A DNA stretch of 64,000 nucleotides, from NCBI GenBank assembly GCA_947254705.1, contig CAMYCX010000001.1, positions 3,364-67,363 on the forward strand, read 5' to 3'. Of the stretch, positions 26,081 to 36,836 are shown one piece after another. The DNA is from an uncultured Veillonellaceae bacterium. Its GTDB lineage: Bacteria; Bacillota; Negativicutes; Veillonellales; Negativicoccaceae. Positions within the stretch are counted from its first letter, which is position 1, and every line of letters begins with the position of its first letter. The position numbers and the translations under genes are program-made. The notes under the pieces were generated by a model. The model searched no databases. It was not told where the DNA came from and was given only the letters and a program-made list of their open reading frames with translations.

Positions 26081-27547
26081 TCATTCGTCCAAATGACGAT
26101 TCAGATCCACTTGTTCCAACGGAATCAATGTCGTATGATGTTTCATCTTATACCAGAAGTATACCGCTAAAAACACCGGAATTCCGATATACGCAACACT
26201 GGCGCCATACCAGTCGATCGTTTCTCCCGTAAATGCGGAATAGTTCTGTCCGGCCATGACAAAGAGGCAGACTACCAACGCAAAGAGCGGTCCGAACGGG
26301 TACATCGAGGCCCGATACGGCAACTCGGATAAATCATGTCCTTGATACGCAAAAGCTTTGCGGAACCGATACTGACTGATGGCGATGCCGACCCATGTAA
26401 TAAATCCGGCCATACCGCTGATATTGACCAGCCAGTTATACGCCACTCCGTCACCGATTAAACTCGTGATAAATGCCGCCGCACCGAAAATAACGGTAGC
26501 AAACAACGCATTGGCCGGAACACCGCGCTTGTTGACTTTCAAGAACATCTTCGGCGCTTTACCTTCCGCCGCCAACGCATACAACATACGCGTCGATACA
26601 TACAGTCCGGAGTTCCCTGCAGACAGTACCGCGGTCAAAATAACCATATTCATCACGGTCGCCGCCGACGGCAAACCGAATCGTTCAAAGACCAAGGTAA
26701 ACGGACTGATCGAGATATTTTCCACGGAACTGTTAAGTAAATTCGGATCCGTATACGGAATCAGGAAGCCGATTACCGTAAACGCGCCCAAGTAAAACAG
26801 CAAGATCCGCCAAAAAATGGAATGAACCGCTTTCGGTACGCTCTTTTCCGGATTTTCCGATTCGCCGGCCGCCACGCCCAGCATTTCCGTTCCTTGGAAA
26901 GAGAACCCCGCAATCATAAAGATACCGAGTATCGCACCCCAACCGCCGACAAACGGGGCATCACCGACCGTCCAGTTAACCGTTCCCGGCGACTGACCGC
27001 CCACGCCCAAAATCAGCATCGTACCGACAAACAAAAACACCAATACCGTGAATACCTTGATCCCCGCAAAGATAAATTCACTCTCGCCGTAGGACCGTGT
27101 CGATAAAAAGTTGAGTACAAAGATAATCGTCAGAAACAATGCACTCCATAGGATGGACGGCGTATCGGGAAACCAGTACTTCATAATCAATGCTCCCGCC
27201 ACCAACTCCGCCGCCAATGTGATGGCCCAGTTAAACCAATAGTTCCAACCGAGCGCAAACCCGAATGCGGGATCAACAAATCTGGACGCATACGTACCGA
27301 ATGAGCCGGATACCGGCATGTACGTTGCCATTTCTCCCAGACCGGTCATCAAAAAATACACCATGATACCGATAAATGCATACGCCAGTAACGCGCCGCC
27401 CGGGCCGGCCTGCGATACGGTTTCACCGCCGGCGACAAACAGTCCCGTACCGATCGTACCGCCCAATGCAATCATATTCATATGGCGTGCTTTCAGACTG
27501 CGTTTCAACTTCGGCGGTGCCGCCGTCTCCTTTTTGTTATCCTCCAT
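26081..27547 (-). CDS. lysP: Lysine-specific permease
   Basis: 488-residue APC-superfamily importer that closely follows E. coli LysP as I remember it: LKARHMNMIALGGTIGTGLFVA at the N terminus, GPGGALLAYAFIGIMVYFLMT, then GFALGWNYWFNWAIT, WWFPDTP-like YWFPDTPSILWSALFL, GFSFQGTEMLGVAAGESENP, and LSAGNSGLYVSTRMLYALA. Length matches. It would bring L-lysine in with protons. Separated from the polyamine cassette (13.9-19.3 kb) by seven kilobases, it could nevertheless supply its substrate. No lysine riboswitch fits in the roughly 50-base leader. Confidence 0.85.
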   Translation of the reverse strand: MEDNKKETAAPPKLKRSLKARHMNMIALGGTIGTGLFVAGGETVSQAGPGGALLAYAFIGIMVYFLMTGLGEMATYMPVSGSFGTYASRFVDPAFGFALGWNYWFNWAITLAAELVAGALIMKYWFPDTPSILWSALFLTIIFVLNFLSTRSYGESEFIFAGIKVFTVLVFLFVGTMLILGVGGQSPGTVNWTVGDAPFVGGWGAILGIFMIAGFSFQGTEMLGVAAGESENPEKSVPKAVHSIFWRILLFYLGAFTVIGFLIPYTDPNLLNSSVENISISPFTLVFERFGLPSAATVMNMVILTAVLSAGNSGLYVSTRMLYALAAEGKAPKMFLKVNKRGVPANALFATVIFGAAAFITSLIGDGVAYNWLVNISGMAGFITWVGIAISQYRFRKAFAYQGHDLSELPYRASMYPFGPLFALVVCLFVMAGQNYSAFTGETIDWYGASVAYIGIPVFLAVYFWYKMKHHTTLIPLEQVDLNRHLDE

Positions 27548-27581
27548 CGTGCGTTCACCTTCTTTTGCAATAGTAATAGGT

Positions 27582-27609
27582 AAAGTATAGCACTTCTGAT
27601 TTATTTTTC
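27582..27609 (-). promoter_or_regulatory. Promoter for lysP
   Basis: On the minus strand TTGAAA, a 16-bp spacer and TATACT precede the lysP start by about 40 bases. Confidence 0.5.
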
Positions 27610-27724
27610 AACATTGATCAGATAAAAATTGATATTTCTTGTGTTTTTAGGAAATCATCTTGATTTTATGCGTATTTATCATTGATTTTCTTTTTACTCC
27701 GATGATTTTCTTTGATCTCTACAA

Positions 27725-27764
27725 CAAAAAAACTCTCTTGATCGAAATACCGATCAAGAGAGTT
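27725..27764 (-). terminator. Terminator after gyrB
   Basis: Perfect 14-bp inverted repeat AACTCTCTTGATCG (27731-27744) and CGATCAAGAGAGTT (27751-27764). On the minus strand it is followed by a seven-base T-run. Confidence 0.9.
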
Positions 27765-27780
27765 GGTCCGTGCTGTGACA

Positions 27781-29764
<1,984 letters not shown>

Positions 29765-29845
29765 AATTTGCACTTTATACGCATTTTATATCAACTAATT
29801 ACTTCCCAGATAACCGCGTTCATTTTTTCGCATTTTTAGGCCTAT

Positions 29846-30706
29846 TTAGTAATTTTGCGATTCATCCGTCGGTTTCTTTCTGTTCAATTTGTTAATCAAA
29901 TTCTCCTTGTGCGCAACGGTCAACTTATCTCCGTCCAGGCGGGTTAGCAATCGTACCAACAGCCATTGTTCTTCGTCCGTTTCCTGCCGGTGCCAAACCC
30001 GGTCCAAGGTCCGATGAATCAAGTAATGCCGAGCTTCTTCGTATTCTTTCTCGAGTACCGGCAACGTGCGGCGCACTTCGTCATACTCCGCGGCCGGATG
30101 CCGAACGAGAAATTGCAATAATTGTCGATGTTGTTCCTGTTGTAAACGGGCCCGACAACGATCGCAAATCCGGTCTTTACAATCCGTCAGCGCCTGACAA
30201 TATTCACACGGTTGCCAACCCGCCCCGAGACGGGCTTGGTCCAACTGCAGTTGCCGTCGACGTAATTGACCGATCGCCGTTCGCAATTCCGGTATGGGAA
30301 TATCCTCACATTGCGTCGCCACCTCTTCTTCCTGATCGGGTGTCAATGACGGCAAGGGTTCTTCCTTCTCTATCGACGAGAAACGAACTGCCGACGATAC
30401 CGGCATTTGTCCAGCCTTGAATTCAATTTCACTGACGACCGTCTCTCCCGCCATATCATTCAGCTTTTGAATCAGCTTTCTTTTCTGCATGAACAATTCC
30501 TGCATCCAGGCGGAATTTTCCGTATAGATCACCCATTTTCCGTCGTCGCGCACGACACCGACAATCGAATGAGAAGACAGTACCGCACCGACGGTATCTC
30601 TCCATAACCGTCGTCCGTTTTCCAAGCGACCGCGCGGCGTATCGGACAACTGTTTCATCAATTCGCCGATAATGTGACCGGTATCTTCCCACTTACTCAT
30701 GTTCAT
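29846..30706 (-). CDS. DUF721/DciA-like protein with a zinc-ribbon-like insert
   Basis: 286-residue protein between recF and gyrB, the usual place of DUF721. Residues 1-100 form the DUF721/DciA KH-like domain (LSDTPRGRLENGRRLWRDTVG, VYTENSAWMQELFMQKRK-type end); DciA helps load replicative helicase in many bacteria. The C-terminal half has a four-Cys zinc-ribbon-like stretch, CEYCQALTDCKDRICDRC, and a long helical region to the end. Such a long C-terminal extension is common in Negativicute/clostridial DUF721 proteins rather than in the short proteobacterial DciA. ATG 30706 overlaps the recF stop region, so the gene is co-translated with recF. A helicase-loading role is inference. Confidence 0.75.
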   Translation of the reverse strand: MNMSKWEDTGHIIGELMKQLSDTPRGRLENGRRLWRDTVGAVLSSHSIVGVVRDDGKWVIYTENSAWMQELFMQKRKLIQKLNDMAGETVVSEIEFKAGQMPVSSAVRFSSIEKEEPLPSLTPDQEEEVATQCEDIPIPELRTAIGQLRRRQLQLDQARLGAGWQPCEYCQALTDCKDRICDRCRARLQQEQHRQLLQFLVRHPAAEYDEVRRTLPVLEKEYEEARHYLIHRTLDRVWHRQETDEEQWLLVRLLTRLDGDKLTVAHKENLINKLNRKKPTDESQNY

Positions 30707-31766
30707 CACCGTCCAACTTCATGTATTGCACGTCTCCTGTCAACTCCTGCGGTATGTCCGTACCTGTCATGATCATCTGTATCCGATGCGTGTGAATCCA
30801 ATGTAAAAATGCAGTCCGGCGGTCACCGTCCAATTCACTTAATACATCATCAAGCAATAAAATCGGCGACTCGCCTGTTTGCTCCTGTAAAAAATCAACT
30901 TCACACAGTTTCAGCGCCAATATCGCCAAACGCTGTTCCCCTTGCGAACCGTATTGTGCAACATCCCATGTTTCCCGCAATATCGACCAATCGCCCCGAT
31001 GCGGACCGACGGAAGTATATCCGTAACGGCTGTCCCGCTCACGCGTCTGTGCCAACAAAGTACGGTACAATTCCGCGCTACAGTCGTCATCCTTGGTATA
31101 CAGACGGGTATAAACCAATTCCAAATTAATATCGGCGGCACTGATCTCACTGCCGATAGTTCGTAAGCGACGATTCCATTCTTTCATCGAACGGATCCGT
31201 TCCGCCGTAATGTATGCCGCCTGCTGTGCCAGTTGCTCATCCCACCCGTAAGCACTGCTTTCTTCTCCTGTTTTCAAGCAACGGTTTCGTTGTGCCAAAA
31301 CCCGGTTATACCGTAATAATGCATCATAATATAACGGATTCACCCGAGACAACGATAAATCCAAAAATCGCCGGCGCTGCTGCGGACTGCCTTTGACAAG
31401 TTGAATGTCATCCGGCCCGAAAAAGACCGTTTGTAATGTTTCAACCAATTCTTTTTGCCTGACCGGCGTATCATTCAACATCATTTCTTTACGTTGCTGC
31501 CGATAGATTTTGATTTTCACTCGTTGTGCCACGTCACGATGCACAAAATCGACATTGACCGCCGCACTTTCCTGTGCATGCGAAATCACCACGGTATCCC
31601 GATTGGTCCGCGGTGATTTTCCGACCGATGCCATATATAACGCTTCCAAAACGGAGGTTTTTCCACCGCCGTTCGGACCGTGAATAAATGTCATCGGACC
31701 GTCAAACGTAAATGTTTGCTTTTTATATTTACGAAAATTGACGACATGCAACGAATTAATCTTCAT
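30693..31766 (-). CDS. recF: DNA replication and repair protein RecF
   Basis: 357-residue ABC/SMC-type ATPase that, with RecO and RecR, loads RecA at single-stranded gaps. Walker A is GPNGGGKTS (30-38), followed by LEALYMASVGKSPRT. The signature region shows SPQQRRRFLDLSLS. The Walker B strand is SPILLLDDVLSELDGDRR, preceded by GSQGEQRLAILALK. ATG 31766 overlaps the S4-domain gene by 11 bases and the DUF721 start overlaps its end, giving a tightly packed dnaN-S4-recF-DUF721 run. Confidence 0.97.
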   Translation of the reverse strand: MKINSLHVVNFRKYKKQTFTFDGPMTFIHGPNGGGKTSVLEALYMASVGKSPRTNRDTVVISHAQESAAVNVDFVHRDVAQRVKIKIYRQQRKEMMLNDTPVRQKELVETLQTVFFGPDDIQLVKGSPQQRRRFLDLSLSRVNPLYYDALLRYNRVLAQRNRCLKTGEESSAYGWDEQLAQQAAYITAERIRSMKEWNRRLRTIGSEISAADINLELVYTRLYTKDDDCSAELYRTLLAQTRERDSRYGYTSVGPHRGDWSILRETWDVAQYGSQGEQRLAILALKLCEVDFLQEQTGESPILLLDDVLSELDGDRRTAFLHWIHTHRIQMIMTGTDIPQELTGDVQYMKLDGDEHE

Positions 31767-31983
31767 CAGAGGCCCGGACTAACAATAAACTCCCGACATC
31801 GGGAATATCAATCCGATCTCCCGCCGTTAATTTTTTCCGAATAACGGTACACGGTGCTCCGTTCACCCATATATCACCGTCCAAAATCAACTGTTTCGCC
31901 GCACCGCCGGAGCCGACAATTCCCTCATACTTCAGCAACTGGTCCAGTGCAATTGTCGGTGTTGTAATCTCTACGCGTTTCAT
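31756..31983 (-). CDS. S4-domain RNA-binding protein, YaaA type
   Basis: 75-residue protein consisting of one S4 fold (IALDQLLKYEGIVGSGGAAKQLILDGDIWVNG). It is found between dnaN and recF in most Firmicutes; the Bacillus protein YaaA/RlbA has been tied to 50S subunit assembly. ATG 31983 overlaps the dnaN stop by one base (TGATG), so it is translated by coupling. Confidence 0.9.
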   Translation of the reverse strand: MKRVEITTPTIALDQLLKYEGIVGSGGAAKQLILDGDIWVNGAPCTVIRKKLTAGDRIDIPDVGSLLLVRASDED

Positions 31984-33089
31984 CAGTTTCCTCTCATCGG
32001 CGTAACGATATAACGATACAATTCATCCTGTTCTTGTTCTACCAACATCGGCCCGTTCGACAACATATGCAATGTGACCGTATCCCCGTAGGAATGTTTT
32101 AAAATATCGAGTAAATAAAAACAGTTAAATACGATTTCCAGCGTATCTCCTTCATATTCACACGGAATGGTTTCTTCCATGCTGCCGTATTCCGTACTCA
32201 TCACACTTGTTTCCAACTGATTGTCGCCCCATTTCAAAGTAACGGTGCGATAGGTCATATTCCGTGCAATTAACGAGGCCCGTTCCAATGCCGACGTCAA
32301 TGCCCGCCGATCAATTTTTGCTTTGGCTTGGAATGACGACGGGAAAACCCGCTGATAATCCGGAAACTCGCCTTCAATCAACGACGCGACAAAGTACACA
32401 TTGGCAAAGGAAAAAGCCACTTTTGAACGGAACCAATGAATCGTTACCGGAATAACATCTTCCGTCGGCAACAACCGAATCAAATCCGACCATACTTTTT
32501 CCGGAATAACCAACGAAATCGGTCGGGCAATCTCTTGCGCAAGATCCACTTCACGACAAGCCAGACGATGTGTATCCGTTGCCACCATGCGTGCACAACG
32601 ACCGTCCGCTTCCAATAAAATTCCCGTAAAGATGGCACGTTGATTATCTCCGCCAACCGCAAAACGAGTCTGATTATACATGTCTTTTAATTGATCACTC
32701 GGTAACGTTGCGGTTTGCGTTTGATCCAATGTTTCCAAACGAGGAAATTCCGAGGCCATACCCATGACCAAATCATTTTCACTTTGTCCGCAAGAAACGG
32801 TTACCACTTTTTCTTTGGCAGTATGGATCGTCACCGTATCGGCATTGAATTTTTTTACCAAATCAATCAGATACGGTGCGCGAATCACGACATCTCCGTT
32901 TTCTACTACGGTTGCCGGTACTTCGACATGAATTCCGATCAGATAGTCCGTTGCTTCAATTTCCAACACTTGATCGTGCGCGGAAAAGAAAATACCTAAA
33001 TCATCATTATTTGCAATTTTAGATGCGGCGGCACGACTGACTGTATCCAATGCGCGCTGTAATTGTGCCGTTTCAATTTGAATATGCAT
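31983..33089 (-). CDS. dnaN: DNA polymerase III beta subunit (sliding clamp)
   Basis: 368-residue clamp; two copies form a ring that tethers DNA polymerase to DNA. The three repeated clamp domains are recognisable from conserved patches ALDTVSRAAASK, VATDTHRLACREV and the C-terminal LLDILKHSYGD, and the protein ends with the typical MPMR-like MRGN region (IVTPMRGN). RBS CAGGAGG lies eight bases before ATG 33089. It follows dnaA with a 223-base region rich in DnaA boxes, so dnaN expression may respond to DnaA. Confidence 0.97.
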   Translation of the reverse strand: MHIQIETAQLQRALDTVSRAAASKIANNDDLGIFFSAHDQVLEIEATDYLIGIHVEVPATVVENGDVVIRAPYLIDLVKKFNADTVTIHTAKEKVVTVSCGQSENDLVMGMASEFPRLETLDQTQTATLPSDQLKDMYNQTRFAVGGDNQRAIFTGILLEADGRCARMVATDTHRLACREVDLAQEIARPISLVIPEKVWSDLIRLLPTEDVIPVTIHWFRSKVAFSFANVYFVASLIEGEFPDYQRVFPSSFQAKAKIDRRALTSALERASLIARNMTYRTVTLKWGDNQLETSVMSTEYGSMEETIPCEYEGDTLEIVFNCFYLLDILKHSYGDTVTLHMLSNGPMLVEQEQDELYRYIVTPMRGN

Positions 33090-33200
33090 ATTGTCCTCCT
33101 GTAATTCGACTGAATAAAATGAAAAGCGTTTAAAAGAGCAGTAGTACTAGTAGGCTCGGTGGATATGTTGAAAACCGTGAAAGGTATTTGCCGGTGGCCG

Positions 33201-33308
33201 TGTGAATGGCGCGGATAACTTCGTGGATAACCGTCGTGACTTATTCACCTTTTTCACCGAAAACGGAAAAGATTACGTACAAATCCGTTTATCCACATAT
33301 TATTCACT
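33201..33308. other. oriC: DnaA-box cluster between dnaA and dnaN (candidate oriC arm)
   Basis: Six DnaA-box matches lie within 108 bp. TTATCCACA at 33289-33297 is perfect. TTATTCACC (33241-33249), TTATTCACT (33300-33308) and reverse TTATCCACG (33222-33230) have one mismatch. Reverse TTATCCGCG (33210-33218) and reverse CCATTCACA (33201-33209) have two. The pair at 33210/33222 forms the module GGATAACTTCGTGGATAA (33213-33230), which recurs upstream of dnaA. Flanking A/T-rich DNA (33090-33140) could be the unwinding element. Confidence 0.7.
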
Positions 33309-33312
33309 GATT

Positions 33313-34857
33313 TTATACCTCTTTTTCCACACCGAGCATAGTTAGAATTTGGTTGATTTCCTGTTTCGTTTGCGGATCGGTATTCATTTTTTTTGTGATT
33401 TTTTCATATGCATAGATGATCGTGGTGTGATCTCTGCTGAAAAAAGAACCGATTTGTGTAAATGACCAGTCAAGCAATTCCCGACACAGATACATGGCGA
33501 CTTGTCGAGCCGTTGCAATGTTTTTGGGACGGGATTTGCCGAGAATTTTTCTACGGTCCACTTTATAGAAAACGGCAATTTCTCCGATAATCATATTCGG
33601 ATCCAAGGGTTGCCGTTTATTTTTCGGCAACAAATCCGATAAATATTCTTGGGCCTGTGCCAATGAAAGCGGTTCATCCGTTGTGTGTCCCGGTTGTTCA
33701 ATAGCATGATAGGTCAACAGGCGGTTGAAAGCCTTTTCGACATCACGCATATTTTGATAAAAATGTTCCGCGACAAATTGAATGATGTCCGGGCTCAATG
33801 GCAGATGTTCCGTCAGCGCCATTTGTTGCAGATAAGCCGAGCGGATTTCAATATTCGGCGGTTTGATTTCCACAACGAGTCCAGAACTGAACCGACTGGT
33901 CAGTCGGTTTTCGATTTCTTCAATGTCTTCCGGTAAACGGTCGCACGTCATGACGATCTGTTTACTGTTATTTAACAGTTCGTTGAAGGTATGGAAAAAT
34001 TCTTCCTGCGTGCCGTCTTTTTTCCCGAAAAATTGGACATCGTCAATCAATAAATAGTCTACGTTCCGATACTTTTCCCTGAATTGTTGGTTCAGACTGA
34101 TATCACGCTTACTCAGCGAAGAAATAAAATCGTTGGTAAATTGTTCACTGGTTAAAAATAATACTTTCTTTTCCGGCGTGTGGGTACGGACATAGTTACA
34201 AATGGCGTGCATCAAGTGTGTTTTGCCTAATCCCGATTTGCCGTAAATAAAAAAGGGATTTTGTTGTTGTGCGGGAGATTTAGCGACCGCTTGAGCACTG
34301 GCAAAGGCCATTCGATTCGGTGTACCGATAATAAAATTATCAAAAGTGTATTCCGGATTAATCGGAATACCGGTCTGCAACGGCGGCTTGGACACGGAAG
34401 GTATCGGAGGTGTATCGATGGTCGGTATGTTTGGCTGTACGGAAGGCTTTTTTAGGGGAATCGGTTTCGTTGGCACTTCCGGCAGACGCGCCAAATATTT
34501 TTTTCGTTCCGCTTCCGTAAAAATCGATGTCGAGGAGACGGATGTTAACGGTACGGAAGGGTCTTCCTCCACCGTGTTTGTCGATGTTGATATTGCCGTT
34601 TCCGTGTCGGTCGGAGTTAACAGGGTAATGGCCAGCGGTGATCCGTTCATTTCCCGAACGACGGTTTCAATGTCTTGCAAAAATGTCTGTTCCACCCAGA
34701 TTTTATGAAAGGGTTTGGCCACCTGCAATGTCAGTGTTGTATCGTTGATATGCAAGGGGATCACGTTGGTTCGTAACCAATCAACGGATTCGGGGGCGAT
34801 ACGAAGCGCTAATTGGCTCAGTACAATTTTCCAAAAGTCAATCACATTTGGTAACAT
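33313..34857 (-). CDS. dnaA: Chromosomal replication initiator DnaA
   Basis: 514-residue AAA+ initiator. Domain I spans residues 1-80, followed by an unusually long Ser/Thr/Pro-rich domain II (about 81-168). The AAA+ domain has Walker A YGKSGLGKT (205-213), Walker B LLIDDVQFF, and sensor region NRLTSRFSSGL. The domain IV helix-turn-helix carries the DnaA signature SRDHTTIIYAYEKI. ATG 34857 has AAGGAG seven bases upstream; a longer frame to 34980 crosses the DnaA boxes and is not credible. An extended -10 (TGT-TACAAT, minus, 34976-34971) with DnaA boxes downstream suggests autoregulation. Confidence 0.98.
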   Translation of the reverse strand: MLPNVIDFWKIVLSQLALRIAPESVDWLRTNVIPLHINDTTLTLQVAKPFHKIWVEQTFLQDIETVVREMNGSPLAITLLTPTDTETAISTSTNTVEEDPSVPLTSVSSTSIFTEAERKKYLARLPEVPTKPIPLKKPSVQPNIPTIDTPPIPSVSKPPLQTGIPINPEYTFDNFIIGTPNRMAFASAQAVAKSPAQQQNPFFIYGKSGLGKTHLMHAICNYVRTHTPEKKVLFLTSEQFTNDFISSLSKRDISLNQQFREKYRNVDYLLIDDVQFFGKKDGTQEEFFHTFNELLNNSKQIVMTCDRLPEDIEEIENRLTSRFSSGLVVEIKPPNIEIRSAYLQQMALTEHLPLSPDIIQFVAEHFYQNMRDVEKAFNRLLTYHAIEQPGHTTDEPLSLAQAQEYLSDLLPKNKRQPLDPNMIIGEIAVFYKVDRRKILGKSRPKNIATARQVAMYLCRELLDWSFTQIGSFFSRDHTTIIYAYEKITKKMNTDPQTKQEINQILTMLGVEKEV

Positions 34858-34873
34858 ATACACTCCTTGCGTA

Positions 34874-34957
34874 TGTGAATAGATAGAATAAATCAAAAAA
34901 GTAGGTGTAAATCTTGTATTGGCGTCCTGTGGAGAGCGGGGATAACTATGTGGATAA
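34874..34957. other. DnaA boxes upstream of dnaA (second oriC arm / autoregulatory sites)
   Basis: TGTGGATAA (34949-34957) is a perfect reverse box. CGGGGATAA (34937-34945) has two mismatches and TGTGAATAG (34874-34882) one. The pair at 34937/34949 has the same 12-bp spacing as the pair downstream of dnaA and shares GGATAACTNNGTGGATAA (34940-34957). The boxes lie in the dnaA leader. Confidence 0.65.
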
Positions 34958-34970
34958 GTAGTACAGAAAT

Positions 34971-34976
34971 ATTGTA
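34971..34976 (-). promoter_or_regulatory. Extended -10 promoter of dnaA
   Basis: Minus strand TGT-TACAAT, about 115 bases upstream of the dnaA start. Its start site would be near 34964, just before the DnaA boxes. Confidence 0.5.
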
Positions 34977-35045
34977 ACATACTTATTCAATGAAAGAAAG
35001 ACAGTCTCTTGACTTGTTTACGGGAAGGGAGTATCGACCAAAGAA

Positions 35046-35075
35046 AAACCCCCTTTGTCTGACAAAGGGGGAAAG
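35046..35075 (-). terminator. Terminator after brnQ
   Basis: CCCCCTTTG pairs with CAAAGGGGG over a short loop (about 35048-35072). On the minus strand a TTTTTC run follows. Confidence 0.8.
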
Positions 35076-35077
35076 AA

Positions 35078-36400
35078 TCATTTACGGATCAATTGACAAT
35101 GCAAAAGGCCGATGACAAAACCGATCACGGCAAAGCTGATCCAGCCGAGACCGTAGTTAAATAACGGTAAATATGTTACGCCGAAGGTGTTGAGTGCCGC
35201 CAAGTCGACGCCGGCCGTACGCAGACCGTCCCATACGGACGGAATTAAAGTGAAACCGATGGTCCATGCGTATACCGCGCGCCGATGATTAAAGTAAGGC
35301 GAGGCAAAGGTCAATACCATCAAGACCATTGTCAGCGGGTAGAGAAACATTAAAATCGGAATCGCTGCGGAAATAATGGTCGACAACCCGATGATGCCGA
35401 TACATCCGGAAAAGACGGAGAAAATCGTTACCCAGGTCCGGTACGAAAGAGCCGGGATTAATTCCGAAAAATACGATCCGCAGGAAGAAATCAGCCCGAT
35501 GCTTGTGGTTAAACAGGCGAGCAATACGATGAACGCGAGAATGGTTGTTCCCGGCGCACCGAAATAGTATTGTGTAGACAAGGCCAACACCGGCGCACCG
35601 GTTTCTTGTAACCCGATACCGGATACGCTGGTTGCACCGATATTGGCAATAAAGACATAGACAAACGCCAAACAAAAGGCAGCCACTACACCGGACTTCA
35701 TTGTCGCGGCGGCGATTTCTTTTTCATGCTGCGCGCCGTATTGTTTGACCGACTTCACAATCAAAATACCGAAGACCAACGAGGCCAACGCATCCATTGT
35801 GTTGTATCCGTCGAGAAAACCTTGTGCAAAGGCACCCCCTGATGTCGCATATAAAGCGGTCGGTGTTTGTGGTAAACCGATCGGATGAATCAATGATTGG
35901 ATGATCAATATAAATAATAACAATAATAATGTAGGTGTCAGAAACTTACCGATCCGTTCCACCAATTTACTCGGCGAAATGGAAAACCACCACGAAATAA
36001 CGAAAAACACGGCAAGAAACAGTCCCAGTTCGGTCGTGTCGGCTTGTCCGCCCAAGAAAGGACGAACGGCAATTTCATACGATACGGTACCTGTACGGGG
36101 GATGGCAAAGCATGGTCCGATGGTCAAGTAGAGTAACACGGTAAAAAAGATACCGTACCAAGGGTGAACCCGCCCGGCCAAATCTTGCAAATCGCGACTG
36201 CCCGAGTAGCCGATGGCAATGACACCCAGCAACGGAAGTCCCACGCCGGTAATCAGAAATCCGAGTGTGGCAAGCGGGAAATTGGTCCCGGCTTGTTGTC
36301 CGAGAGATGCCGGAAAAATAAGGTTGCCCGCTCCGAAGAATAAAGCAAACAACATCAGCCCTATGGCAATGTAAGCGGAACGAGAAATTTTAGTGTCCAT
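35078..36400 (-). CDS. brnQ: Branched-chain amino acid:cation symporter BrnQ (LIVCS family)
   Basis: 440-residue importer of leucine, isoleucine and valine with 12 predicted helices. Diagnostic are the start SAYIAIGLMLFALFFGAGNLIFPA, then LPLLGVIAIGYSG, GPCFAIPRTGTVSYE, and NTMDALASLVFGI. ATG 36400 lies behind AGGGGGG; the upstream frame to 36526 runs through the promoter and is not real. Promoter TTGAAA-17-TATAAT at 36435-36463, with a 13-bp palindrome across the -10. The gene sits between dnaA and rpmH, which are normally adjacent in Firmicutes, so it is an insertion into the origin region. Confidence 0.93.
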   Translation of the reverse strand: MDTKISRSAYIAIGLMLFALFFGAGNLIFPASLGQQAGTNFPLATLGFLITGVGLPLLGVIAIGYSGSRDLQDLAGRVHPWYGIFFTVLLYLTIGPCFAIPRTGTVSYEIAVRPFLGGQADTTELGLFLAVFFVISWWFSISPSKLVERIGKFLTPTLLLLLFILIIQSLIHPIGLPQTPTALYATSGGAFAQGFLDGYNTMDALASLVFGILIVKSVKQYGAQHEKEIAAATMKSGVVAAFCLAFVYVFIANIGATSVSGIGLQETGAPVLALSTQYYFGAPGTTILAFIVLLACLTTSIGLISSCGSYFSELIPALSYRTWVTIFSVFSGCIGIIGLSTIISAAIPILMFLYPLTMVLMVLTFASPYFNHRRAVYAWTIGFTLIPSVWDGLRTAGVDLAALNTFGVTYLPLFNYGLGWISFAVIGFVIGLLHCQLIRK

Positions 36401-36430
36401 AGTAAATACCCCCCTATACAAGTTAGTTCT

Positions 36431-36443
36431 CACTATTATAGTG
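36431..36443. promoter_or_regulatory. Palindrome over the brnQ -10, candidate operator
   Basis: CACTAT-T-ATAGTG is a perfect 6+1+6 palindrome covering the TATAAT of brnQ. A regulator bound here would block polymerase. No regulator gene is adjacent. Confidence 0.45.
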
Positions 36444-36463
36444 GAACGGCATTGCGTTTTCAA
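36435..36463 (-). promoter_or_regulatory. Promoter of brnQ
   Basis: Minus strand TTGAAA (36463-36458), 17-bp spacer, TATAAT (36440-36435). Confidence 0.7.
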
Positions 36464-36591
36464 TAGAAAAGAAAAAATATTTAAAAAAACGGCGCAATTG
36501 AAAATGGACAATACCGATTTATACAATTAATACAGCAAGTTGCGCGCGAAAGCGAATTCGGAACGGAATTTGTCGCAGCGTACGGAAAAGT

Positions 36592-36620
36592 TTGACATGC
36601 AGGCCGTTTTTCAATATAAT
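36592..36620 (+). promoter_or_regulatory. Strong promoter of the rpmH-rnpA-yidD-yidC-jag run
   Basis: Perfect TTGACA (36592-36597), 17-bp spacer and perfect TATAAT (36615-36620), about 69 bases before rpmH. It is the only fully consensus promoter I found in the window. Confidence 0.85.
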
Positions 36621-36688
36621 AACTTTGTTATGAGTGAATGTCCGATTCTAACGGAAAACCCGTTAAATATAGTAAGGAGGTGGGCTAG

Positions 36689-36823
36689 ATGAAACGTACA
36701 TACCAACCGAACGTATTGTGGCGCAAACGTACGCACGGATTTCGCGAACGTATGAAAACCAAAGGCGGCCGCATGGTGCTCAAAAGAAGAAGATTAAAAG
36801 GTAGAAAAAAACTGTCCGCCTAA
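36689..36823 (+). CDS. rpmH: 50S ribosomal protein L34
   Basis: 44-residue, very basic ribosomal protein. [18 protein letters not shown] and the Arg/Lys-rich end ([15 protein letters not shown]) are diagnostic. AAGGAGG lies eight bases before ATG 36689, and the consensus promoter is just upstream. First gene of the rpmH-rnpA-yidD-yidC-jag operon, which starts right-hand replichore transcription. Confidence 0.98.
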   Translation: MKRTYQPNVLWRKRTHGFRERMKTKGGRMVLKRRRLKGRKKLSA

Positions 36824-36836
36824 ACGAGGCGACGCG

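Noticed and set aside
27548..27665. Possible lysine riboswitch upstream of lysP
   Set aside because: The leader between the predicted start site and the ATG is only about 50 bases, far too short for an L-box, and no conserved core is visible.
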